This document shows positions 1 through 5,136 of a stretch of DNA of 5,941 nucleotides, in pieces. The position numbers were made by a program, and so were the translations under genes. The notes beneath the pieces are model-generated. The model saw only the letters and a list, made by a program, of their open reading frames with translations, made no database searches and had not been told where the DNA came from. The DNA lies in NCBI GenBank assembly GCA_003488145.1, contig DNMQ01000337.1, positions 1 through 5,941 of the forward strand. The letters are read 5' to 3'. Numbering within the stretch: position 1 is the first letter of the stretch; every line of letters starts with the position of its first letter. The DNA is from Pseudomonas sp. (lineage in GTDB: Bacteria; Pseudomonadota; Gammaproteobacteria; Pseudomonadales; Pseudomonadaceae).

Positions 1-503
1 GGCAGGCGCTGGTCGTCGGTGGTCGGGGTGGTCAGGCGGATGAAGTCGATGCCGGCGCTCTGGGCCGGGTCGCAGAGTTCGTCGTTATGCTCCGGCGGCA
101 GGTCGACGACGATCAGGCCGTCGACACCGGCTTCTTTCGCATCGCTGACGAAGCGCTCGACGCCATAGGCGAAGATCGGGTTGTAGTAGCCCATCAGAAC
201 CAGCGGGGTGCTGCTGTTAGTTTCGCGGAATTCACGGACCATCTGCAGCGTCTTCGGCAGGTTCTGCTTCGCCGCCAGGGCGCGGATGTTGGCCAGCTGG
301 ATCGCCGGGCCGTCGGCCATCGGGTCGGTGAACGGAATGCCCAGCTCGATGACATCGGCGCCGGCATCCGGCAGGCCCTTGAGGATGGCGAGCGAGGTGG
401 CGTAGTCCGGGTCACCGGCGGTCACGAAGGTCACCAGCGCGGCGCGGTTTTCCTGCTTCAGCTGTGCGAAGCGCGACTGCAGACGGGAGTTCACCGAGCT
501 CAT
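1..503 (-). CDS. trpA: Tryptophan synthase alpha subunit, 3' end cut by the window edge
   Basis: The alpha subunit cleaves indole-3-glycerol phosphate to indole and glyceraldehyde-3-phosphate in the cytoplasm and passes indole to TrpB through the alpha2beta2 tunnel. The first 167 residues are visible, out of about 268 usual for the family. They form the start of the TIM barrel: [10 protein letters not shown] near residues 24-33, then [20 protein letters not shown] near 49-68. In that block Glu53 and Asp64 match the catalytic Glu49 and Asp60 of the enteric enzyme. [15 protein letters not shown] follows near 130-145. The start is the ATG at 503, the first possible one for the family. It overlaps the trpB stop as ATGA and has an AGGAA Shine-Dalgarno inside the trpB end (512-516). 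No frameshift is seen up to the edge. The identification is firm; only the C-terminal third is missing. Confidence 0.97.
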   Translation of the reverse strand, partial: MSSVNSRLQSRFAQLKQENRAALVTFVTAGDPDYATSLAILKGLPDAGADVIELGIPFTDPMADGPAIQLANIRALAAKQNLPKTLQMVREFRETNSSTPLVLMGYYNPIFAYGVERFVSDAKEAGVDGLIVVDLPPEHNDELCDPAQSAGIDFIRLTTPTTDDQRL

Positions 504-1711
504 ATATGTTCTTCCTGTTCGTCGTAGTGGTGCATGACGGTTTGCATGTCCTTGTCGCCGCGGCCGGAGAGGTTGACCACCATCAGGTGATCCCTGGGCA
601 GCTTCGCCGCGCGCTTGAAGGCTTCGGCCAGGGCGTGGGCCGATTCCAGCGCGGGGATGATGCCTTCCAGTCGGCAGCACAGGTGGAACGCTTTCAACGC
701 TTCGTCGTCGGTGCAGGGCACGTATTCGACGCGCTTGATCTCGTGCAACCAGGCGTGTTCCGGGCCGACGCCGGGGTAGTCGAGGCCGGCGGAGATGGAA
801 TGCGCATCGGTGATCTGACCGTCGGCGTCCTGCAAGAGGAAGGTGCGGTTGCCGTGCAGCACGCCCGGCGCACCGCCGGCCATGCTCGCGGCGTGTTTGC
901 CGGTGTCGATGCCGTGGCCGGCCGCTTCGACGCCGACGATCTGCACGGACTCGTCATCGAGGAACGGGTGGAACAGGCCGATGGCATTGGAGCCGCCACC
1001 GATGCAGGCGACCAGCGAGTCGGGCAGGCGGCCTTCCTTCTGCATGATCTGCTCGCGTACTTCGTTGCCGATCACCGACTGGAAGTCGCGCACCATGGCC
1101 GGGTAGGGGTGCGGGCCGGCGACGGTGCCGATCAGGTAGAAGGTGTTGTGGACGTTGGTCACCCAGTCGCGCAGGGCTTCGTTCATCGCGTCCTTCAGCG
1201 TGCCGGTGCCGGCGGTGACCGGGATCACCTCGGCGCCCAAGAGCTTCATGCGAAAGACGTTGGCCTGCTGGCGCTCGATGTCGGTAGTGCCCATGTAGAC
1301 CACGCACTGCATGCCGAAGCGCGCGGCCACGGTGGCGGTGGCCACGCCGTGCATGCCGGCGCCGGTCTCGGCGATGATGCGCTGCTTGCCCATGCGCTTG
1401 GCCAGCAGGATCTGGCCGATGCAGTTGTTGATCTTGTGCGCGCCGGTGTGGTTCAGGTCTTCGCGCTTGAGGTAGATCTTCGCGCCGCCGAACTGCTCGG
1501 TCAGGCGCTCGGCGAAGTACAGCGGGCTGGCGCGGCCGATGTAGTCACGCTGGAAATAGGCCAGCTCCTCGAGGAAGGCCGGATCGGTCTTGGCCTTCTC
1601 GTATTCGGCGGCCAGCTGGTTGATCAGCGGCATCAGGGTTTCGGCGACGAACTGGCCGCCGAAGCGGCCGAACAGGCCGCGGTCGTCGGGACCGCTGCGG
1701 TATGACGTCAT
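500..1711 (-). CDS. trpB: Tryptophan synthase beta subunit
   Basis: This PLP enzyme condenses indole with L-serine to give L-tryptophan, the last step of the pathway, in complex with TrpA. The protein is 403 residues, the normal Pseudomonas length. Landmarks in order are: [14 protein letters not shown] near 15-28; the PLP-lysine motif HTGAHKINN with Lys93; the catalytic Glu115 in [10 protein letters not shown]; the phosphate-binding GGGSNAIG near 238-245; [15 protein letters not shown] with Asp311, equivalent to the COMM-domain Asp305; and NLSGRGDKD near 380-388. The start at 1711 has AGGAG six bases upstream (1718-1722), and the family N-terminus [12 protein letters not shown] begins there. 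An in-frame ATG at 1777 would add 22 non-conserved residues and lacks a good ribosome site. It is co-transcribed and probably translationally coupled with trpA, and is presumably activated by TrpI from the divergent neighbour. Confidence 0.98.
   Translation of the reverse strand: MTSYRSGPDDRGLFGRFGGQFVAETLMPLINQLAAEYEKAKTDPAFLEELAYFQRDYIGRASPLYFAERLTEQFGGAKIYLKREDLNHTGAHKINNCIGQILLAKRMGKQRIIAETGAGMHGVATATVAARFGMQCVVYMGTTDIERQQANVFRMKLLGAEVIPVTAGTGTLKDAMNEALRDWVTNVHNTFYLIGTVAGPHPYPAMVRDFQSVIGNEVREQIMQKEGRLPDSLVACIGGGSNAIGLFHPFLDDESVQIVGVEAAGHGIDTGKHAASMAGGAPGVLHGNRTFLLQDADGQITDAHSISAGLDYPGVGPEHAWLHEIKRVEYVPCTDDEALKAFHLCCRLEGIIPALESAHALAEAFKRAAKLPRDHLMVVNLSGRGDKDMQTVMHHYDEQEEHI
512..516 (-). 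promoter_or_regulatory. Ribosome binding site of trpA inside the end of trpB
   Basis: AGGAA on the minus strand lies eight bases before the trpA ATG at 503 and within the last codons of trpB. Together with the ATGA stop/start overlap (500-503), it points to translational coupling, which would keep alpha and beta subunits near 1:1. Confidence 0.7.
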
Positions 1712-1717
1712 GTGAGG

Positions 1718-1722
1718 CTCCT
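1718..1722 (-). promoter_or_regulatory. Ribosome binding site deciding the trpB start
   Basis: AGGAG on the minus strand is six bases from the ATG at 1711. It supports that start over the in-frame upstream ATG at 1777. Confidence 0.8.
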
Positions 1723-1779
1723 GTAACGGTTGCCGGGCCTGTGCTCGGGTACTTGTCCTGAACGCGTTTCGGCGCATTC

Positions 1780-1793
1780 GCGGTCAAGACCGC
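1780..1793. repeat. Perfect 14-base palindrome in the trpB leader
   Basis: GCGGTC-AA-GACCGC has six-base arms and a two-base centre, 69 bases upstream of the trpB start. On the minus strand the centre contains TTGACC, which resembles a -35 hexamer, but no convincing -10 follows at 16-18 bases. It may be an operator, an RNA hairpin in the trpBA leader, or chance. Confidence 0.35.
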
Positions 1794-1853
1794 TGCCACA
1801 GGCGACGGATGATGCGATGGCCTCAGGGTACGGCTATGGGCGCCGGGTTAAAA

Positions 1854-1880
1854 GCGATAAGATCGCCACGACCTGTCAGG
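1854..1880. promoter_or_regulatory. Candidate TrpI operator: two adjacent dyads
   Basis: The sequence shows GCGAT-AAG-ATCGC at 1854-1866 and CCTG-T-CAGG at 1872-1880, with centres 16 bases apart and just upstream of trpI. LysR-type regulators bind paired sites between divergent promoters, and TrpI of P. aeruginosa is known to use two neighbouring sites. The assignment to TrpI rests only on position and symmetry. I could not compare with the known TrpI site sequence. Confidence 0.35.
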
Positions 1881-1893
1881 AAAACTAACGCTT

Positions 1894-2796
1894 ATGGCTC
1901 AGGATCTCCCCCCTCTCAATGCCCTGCGTGCCTTCGAATCGGCCGCCCGCCTGGGTAGTGTCAGCGAAGCGGCGCGCGAGCTGCATGTGACCCACGGGGC
2001 CGTCAGCCGGCAGGTCAAGCAGCTTGAGGAGCAGCTGGGTATAGGCCTTTTCATCAAGGAAGGTCGTGGCGTAAAACTCACCGATGCCGGGGTACGCCTG
2101 CGCGATGCCGCCAGCGAGGCGTTCGAGCGCCTGCGCAGCACCTGTGCCGAGCTGCAGCGGCAGACGGCCGAGGCGCCGTTCGTTCTCGGCTGTCCCGGCA
2201 GCCTGCTGGCGCGCTGGTTCATCCCGCGGCTGGATCGGCTCAATCGCGACCTGCCCGAGCTGCGTCTGCAGCTGTCTGCCAGCGAGGGCGAGCTGGATCC
2301 ACGCAAACCGGGGCTGGATGCCACGCTGTGGTACGCCGAGCCGCCGTGGCCAGCGGACATGCAGGTGTTCGAGTTGGCCGTCGAGCGCATCGGCCCGGTA
2401 CTCAGCCCCTACCATCCGCGCTGTGCCGAACTGCGCAGCGCACCGCCCGCGGCACTGCTCAACGAAGCGCTGCTGCATACCGCCTCGCGCCCGCAGGCCT
2501 GGCCGAGCTGGGCTCGCCGGCAGCAGCTGGACCCCACGCAGCTGCGCCTCGGGCAGAGCTTCGAGCACCTGTACTTCCTCCTGGAGGCGGCACTGGCCGG
2601 GCTGGGTGTGGCTATCGCGCCGCAGCAGCTGGTCGCCGATGATCTGAAATCGGGGCGGCTGCTCGCGCCCTGGGGTTTCGTCGAAACCAGCGCCCGGCTG
2701 GCGCTCTGGGTGCCGGCACGGCGGCTGGATCGGCGTGCCGAACGCCTGGCGGCGTGGCTGCGGGACGAGTTGCGCAGTGCGGAGAAGCCCGGATAA
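1894..2796 (+). CDS. trpI: TrpI, LysR-family activator of trpBA
   Basis: This cytoplasmic DNA-binding regulator activates trpBA in response to indole-3-glycerol phosphate, the substrate of TrpA. The protein has 300 residues, the standard LysR length. The N-terminus [20 protein letters not shown] leads into the winged helix-turn-helix, [20 protein letters not shown] at about 24-43, followed by [20 protein letters not shown]. The effector domain begins near residue 94 with [20 protein letters not shown], and [13 protein letters not shown] (149-161) and [13 protein letters not shown] (231-243) resemble the P. aeruginosa TrpI protein as I recall it. The family-like N-terminus fixes the start at 1894. 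The Shine-Dalgarno is modest, AGGA at 1878-1881, about 12 bases away. It diverges from trpB, the classical Pseudomonas arrangement, and is probably autoregulated through the shared control region. The C-terminal tail ([10 protein letters not shown]) looks variable. I see no frame disruption. Confidence 0.95.
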   Translation: MAQDLPPLNALRAFESAARLGSVSEAARELHVTHGAVSRQVKQLEEQLGIGLFIKEGRGVKLTDAGVRLRDAASEAFERLRSTCAELQRQTAEAPFVLGCPGSLLARWFIPRLDRLNRDLPELRLQLSASEGELDPRKPGLDATLWYAEPPWPADMQVFELAVERIGPVLSPYHPRCAELRSAPPAALLNEALLHTASRPQAWPSWARRQQLDPTQLRLGQSFEHLYFLLEAALAGLGVAIAPQQLVADDLKSGRLLAPWGFVETSARLALWVPARRLDRRAERLAAWLRDELRSAEKPG

Positions 2797-2828
2797 AGAG
2801 CCAGGCGGAAAGCATCGGCGTGGCCTGG

Positions 2829-2853
2829 TTCACGATCGAGATCGCTCCCACAG
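2829..2853 (-). repeat. REP-like palindromic element, left copy
   Basis: Read on the minus strand it is CTGTGGGAGCGATCTCGATC followed by GTGAA. The GTGGGAGCG head followed by a short hairpin (CGATC-TC-GATCG, 2833-2844) and a C/TGTGAA-like tail has the layout of the dispersed extragenic palindromes of Pseudomonas, which commonly read GTGGGAGCGGC...GCCGCGAA. The stem bases differ from the common form, so this is a variant or decayed copy. Such elements are mobilised by RAYT (TnpA-REP) transposases encoded elsewhere. The assignment rests on pattern memory, not a search. Confidence 0.5.
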
Positions 2854-3033
2854 AACGGAGCTCCTTTGGCTGCGGTTCGTTCAGTGGCATGAATGCGGCG
2901 ATGGAAAGCGCAGATCGCTACGGGCGCGAACAGCGGGTGGTTACTCGCGCGTGCTGCATGACGCAACTCGCCACGCGCGTCCGCGGCGGCCTGAACTCGG
3001 TCGTCGCCATCGAGTCCTACGCCGCACGGCAGC

Positions 3034-3051
3034 GGAGCGATCAATGATCGC
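3034..3051 (+). repeat. REP-like palindromic element, right copy in inverted orientation
   Basis: GGAGCGATCAATGATCGC contains the perfect 15-base palindrome GCGATCA-A-TGATCGC (3037-3051). Its GGAGCGATC head followed by GATCG matches the left element at 2833-2848 read on the opposite strand, with one inserted base and few mismatches. The two therefore form an inverted pair about 200 bp apart. It is followed by a short T-run (3057-3060), so a secondary role as a weak terminator after trpI is possible. Confidence 0.45.
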
Positions 3052-3084
3052 AGCGGTTTTCTCCGATGCTTTCTTCTGCCTCGA

Positions 3085-3089
3085 AAGGA
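3085..3089 (+). promoter_or_regulatory. Ribosome binding site of the DUF3060 gene
   Basis: AAGGA sits eight bases before the ATG at 3098. It supports this start and shows the small gene is meant to be translated. Confidence 0.7.
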
Positions 3090-3097
3090 CTTAGCGA

Positions 3098-3598
3098 ATG
3101 AATGCTTGCGCTTCTGCTGCGATGCTCGCGGCCGGCCTGCTGTTAGCGGCGGCTGCCCATGCTCAACCGATCGAACTGGATGGCATCGAGCTGTCACGGG
3201 ATGTGCCATGCCTTGGCAAGGACGTGAACATCTCCGGTAACGCCAACAAGATCAGCCTCACCGGGGACTGTGGTGTGGTGCAGGTCTACGGGACAGACCA
3301 TGAGATCAGCCTGGAAAAGGCGTCTGCGCTGGAAGTGTCCGGCATCGGAAACAGCGTAACGGCGAAGTCCGTCGACCGGCTGACCGTGGACACCAACAAG
3401 AACCATATCCGCACCACCATCCTCGGCCGTGGCCAGACGGCAATCGTTGAGGTACTAGGTGCTGATCACGAGCTGGAACTGGTGTTCGACGGCCCGGCGC
3501 AGGTCACTGTGGCTGGCATCGACAACCGCTTGCAGTGGAGCGGGGATGAGCCGGCGATGTCCTTGTCCGGCGCTGGTCACCAGATAAACCGGCAATAG
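3098..3598 (+). CDS. Exported DUF3060-like beta-repeat protein of unknown function
   Basis: The protein has 166 residues. Residues 1-22 form a Sec signal peptide: a short N-region without a Lys, a hydrophobic Ala/Leu core (7-20) and an AHA-QP cleavage site after residue 22. The mature part consists of about seven short units of 16-21 residues, each ending near a G-x-x/N-x-hydrophobic turn: SGNANKISL (46-54), YGTDHEISL (64-72), SGIGNSVTA (81-89), DTNKNHIRT (98-106), LGADHELEL (120-128), AGIDNRLQW (139-147) and SGAGHQIN (157-164). This suggests a small beta-solenoid or stacked-strand fold. Cys38 and Cys58 could form a disulfide in the periplasm. The repeat pattern fits the DUF3060 family, for which no function is established. 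It is monocistronic: trpI lies 301 bases upstream, and galE converges 57 bases downstream. The gene is intact with a good ribosome site. Confidence 0.85.
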   Translation: MNACASAAMLAAGLLLAAAAHAQPIELDGIELSRDVPCLGKDVNISGNANKISLTGDCGVVQVYGTDHEISLEKASALEVSGIGNSVTAKSVDRLTVDTNKNHIRTTILGRGQTAIVEVLGADHELELVFDGPAQVTVAGIDNRLQWSGDEPAMSLSGAGHQINRQ

Positions 3599-3615
3599 GG
3601 CGGATTTTGCCGCCC
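3598..3615. terminator. GC-rich hairpin in the convergent gap, possible bidirectional terminator
   Basis: GGGCGG-ATTTTG-CCGCCC gives a six-pair all-GC stem with a six-base loop. It starts on the last base of the DUF3060 stop codon and lies 41 bases before the galE stop. The position between convergent genes fits termination of both. No T-run follows on either strand, so it is not a canonical intrinsic terminator. Confidence 0.45.
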
Positions 3616-3655
3616 GGGTGGCTGGTCGTGTACCGGTCTGCCGTCCGATCGGGGC

Positions 3656-4717
3656 TTAACTGGCCAGGGCAGTCTGTGTGGAGACTTCCGTGGCGGCGAC
3701 TTTTTCCTCGGCGTAGCCGCGCGGATTGCGGCTCTGCCAGCGCCAGGCGTCGGCAAGCATGGTGGTCAGGTCTTTCTCGGCACGCCAGCTGAGTTCCAGT
3801 TCGGCCTTGGTCGGGTCGGACCAGCATTGGGCGATGTCGCCACTGCGGCGCGGCTTGATCACGTGGGGCAGGGAGCGCCCGGTGACTTCCTCGAAGGCGG
3901 TGATCATCTCGCGTACCGAGTAGCCCTTGCCGGTGCCGAGGTTCCACGTGGAAACACCATGAATCAGCTGCAAGCGCTCCAGCGCTTTCAAGTGCCCCTT
4001 GGCCAGATCGACCACGTGAATGTAGTCACGCACGCCGGTGCCATCGGGTGTCGGGTAGTCGTTGCCGTACACGCTCAACTGCTTCCGGCGACCGACTGCT
4101 ACCTGCAGCATGTAGGGCAGCAGGTTGTTCGGTACGCCGTTGGGGTCTTCGCCGATCAGCCCTGACTCGTGGGCGCCGATGGGGTTGAAGTAGCGCAGCA
4201 GGCCGATCGACCAGCGCGGATCGGAGTCGGCCAGGCCCTTGAGCACGTTCTCGGCCATCAGCTTGGACTGGCCGTAGGGGTTGGTCGGCACGCCGGTGCG
4301 GCGGTCCTCGGTGATTGGCATCACCGGCGATTCACCGTAGACCGTCGCTGATGAGCTGAACACCAGCTTGAACACGCCGGCTTCGGCCATCGCCTGGCAC
4401 AGCGCGATGCTGCCGCCGACGTTGGTTTCGTAGTAGCGAAGCGGCTCGCGCACGCTTTCGCCAACCGCCTTGAGGCCAGCGAAGTGCATCACTGCGGTGA
4501 TCGTGTAGGCAGCGAACAGCGCCTTGAGCAGCGAGCGGTTGCGCACATCGCCCTTGACGAACTGCAGCGGTCGCCCGGCGAGCTGCTCGACGCGGTCCAG
4601 GGCGGCCTGCGAGCTGTTGCACAGATTGTCCAGCACCAGCACTTCATGCCCGGCCTGCAGCAGTTCGAGCACCGCGTGTGAGCCGATGTAGCCGGCCCCT
4701 CCTGTTACCAGAATCAT
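3656..4717 (-). CDS. galE: UDP-glucose 4-epimerase (possibly also acting on UDP-GlcNAc/GalNAc)
   Basis: This cytoplasmic short-chain dehydrogenase/reductase-type epimerase interconverts UDP-glucose and UDP-galactose using tightly bound NAD. The protein has 353 residues. The Rossmann motif GGAGYIGSH is at 6-14, LDNLCNSS at 29-36, GDVRN at 56-60 and HFAGLKAVGESV at 78-89. The catalytic set is Ser123 in FSSSATVYG, and Tyr148 and Lys152 in NPYGQSK. RYFNPIGAH (175-183) and GTGVRDYIHVVDLA (226-239) follow. The position of E. coli Tyr299, in the GDIAQCWSD segment, is Cys298. Human GALE also has Cys there, and the smaller residue admits N-acetylated substrates. The C-terminus extends about 15 residues beyond the E. 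coli enzyme with an Ala/Thr/Ser-rich tail. The start at 4717 has GGAGGT six bases upstream; the in-frame ATG at 4762 would add 15 residues before the Rossmann strand. It probably supplies UDP-galactose(-NAc) for surface glycans, as suggested by the divergent glycosyltransferase. Confidence 0.96.
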   Translation of the reverse strand: MILVTGGAGYIGSHAVLELLQAGHEVLVLDNLCNSSQAALDRVEQLAGRPLQFVKGDVRNRSLLKALFAAYTITAVMHFAGLKAVGESVREPLRYYETNVGGSIALCQAMAEAGVFKLVFSSSATVYGESPVMPITEDRRTGVPTNPYGQSKLMAENVLKGLADSDPRWSIGLLRYFNPIGAHESGLIGEDPNGVPNNLLPYMLQVAVGRRKQLSVYGNDYPTPDGTGVRDYIHVVDLAKGHLKALERLQLIHGVSTWNLGTGKGYSVREMITAFEEVTGRSLPHVIKPRRSGDIAQCWSDPTKAELELSWRAEKDLTTMLADAWRWQSRNPRGYAEEKVAATEVSTQTALAS

Positions 4718-4723
4718 CTGTCT

Positions 4724-4729
4724 ACCTCC
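4724..4729 (-). promoter_or_regulatory. Ribosome binding site deciding the galE start
   Basis: GGAGGT on the minus strand is a near-perfect Shine-Dalgarno six bases from the ATG at 4717. It selects that start over the in-frame ATG at 4762. Confidence 0.85.
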
Positions 4730-5126
4730 GCATTCGCTGTCTTTTCGACACGCTCGGGACACTGCCGCTGGCCAGTGAATGGCGCTGCATGAGTCTCCGT
4801 AATCTGGAATCGGCGAAACGGAACGGGACGGCGACGACGAGCTGCGCGCGTGGGTTCCGGTGCCGGTGTTAAGGCGTCCTGTTGATACGGACGGGGCAAG
4901 GTTCTGGCGAGTTCCATCCAGCCGCCGGACGGCCGACGGGCTGCGCTATCGGATGATTGGCGGGAACCCGAACCGCCGATTGCCGTCCACTACCGGCGGA
5001 CGACGCGGGTTGCAGGCTATCTGACGGCTCGTAATCGTGGCGCGATGACACGCCTTACGCAGGGCAGCGCTGGTATCGACGTGGCATGGTGAGTGGGCAG
5101 GAACGCCCGGGCACGGCTACCGAAAT

Positions 5127-5132
5127 GAGGTG
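5127..5132 (+). promoter_or_regulatory. Ribosome binding site of the glycosyltransferase gene
   Basis: GAGGTG lies four bases before the ATG at 5137 and overlaps the alternative in-frame ATG at 5125. It therefore argues for the downstream start. Confidence 0.6.
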
Positions 5133-5136
5133 CTAC

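Larger units (their letters stand above)
1712..1893. promoter_or_regulatory. Divergent trpI-trpBA control region
   Basis: These 182 bases separate the starts of trpB (minus) and trpI (plus), so they must carry both promoters. In Pseudomonas aeruginosa, TrpI binds two adjacent sites upstream of trpBA, the second close to the -35 region, and indoleglycerol phosphate promotes activation. The sequence shows three short perfect dyads: 1780-1793, 1854-1866 and 1872-1880. A tentative trpBA promoter on the minus strand is TTTTAA (1853-1848), 17 bases, then TACCCT (1830-1825). Both hexamers are poor matches to sigma-70 consensus, as expected for an activator-dependent promoter. It would put the dyad at 1854-1866 near -42. 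No leader peptide with Trp codons is visible, so attenuation is unlikely. The region's role is well supported by context; the exact elements are guesses. Confidence 0.7.
2797..3097. other. Non-coding stretch with a pair of inverted REP-like palindromes
   Basis: This stretch lies between trpI and the DUF3060 gene. It has no open frame with a ribosome site or recognisable protein; the frames crossing it begin inside trpI or are antisense. It contains two related palindromes in opposite orientation, at 2829-2853 and 3034-3051. About 180 bases of unexplained GC-rich sequence lie between them, including an eight-base palindrome GGAGCTCC at 2857-2864. No canonical intrinsic terminator of trpI is seen. 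The right-hand palindrome is followed by TTTT at 3057-3060 and could serve as a weak one. No convincing sigma-70 promoter for the downstream gene was found. Confidence 0.6.
4718..5136. promoter_or_regulatory. Divergent intergenic region between galE and the glycosyltransferase gene
   Basis: These 419 bases must hold the galE promoter (minus) and the glycosyltransferase promoter (plus). I found no convincing sigma-70 pair: TTGCAG at 5010-5015 has only TAATCG at 16 bases as partner, and TTGATA at 4882-4887 lacks a -10. A sigma-54-like TGGCAT near 5083 has the wrong -12 spacing. Symmetric bits include an inverted pair CACTG/CAGTG at 4760-4777 and CCGCCGG/CCGGCGG arms at 4922-4928 and 4993-4999; both are compatible with chance in GC-rich DNA. 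No protein-like frame with a ribosome site is present. Confidence 0.5.

Noticed and set aside
464..1705. Long plus-strand open frame of 413 codons antisense to trpB
   Set aside because: It lies wholly opposite trpB and reads as a His/Gly/Val/Ala-rich chain of the kind produced by the reverse of GC-rich coding DNA. It has no domain and no ribosome site.
1712..1799. Possible trp leader peptide or attenuator before trpB
   Set aside because: No short frame with consecutive Trp codons and no terminator hairpin with T-run is seen; the in-frame upstream ATG at 1777 merely extends trpB.
2754..3047. Plus-strand frame of 97 codons starting inside trpI and crossing the spacer
   Set aside because: It begins in trpI with no ribosome site and runs through the REP-like elements; no protein-like features.
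2409..3209. Minus-strand open frame of 266 codons across the trpI end and the following spacer
   Set aside because: It is Arg/Ser/Ala-rich without family features and is antisense to trpI and to the start of the DUF3060 gene, both of which have clear protein evidence.
4922..4999. Inverted arms CCGCCGG/CCGGCGG 64 bases apart
   Set aside because: Seven-base GC-only arms at that distance are expected by chance in this composition.
4869..5051. Minus-strand 60-codon Pro/Ser-rich frame in the divergent spacer
   Set aside because: No ribosome site, low-complexity composition and no recognisable features.
5045..5092. Fifteen-codon frame upstream of the glycosyltransferase gene (MTRLTQGSAGIDVAW)
   Set aside because: No ribosome site and no reason to be more than chance.
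5080..5100. Sigma-54-like TGGCAT before the glycosyltransferase gene
   Set aside because: The conserved GC expected at -12 is missing at the required spacing.
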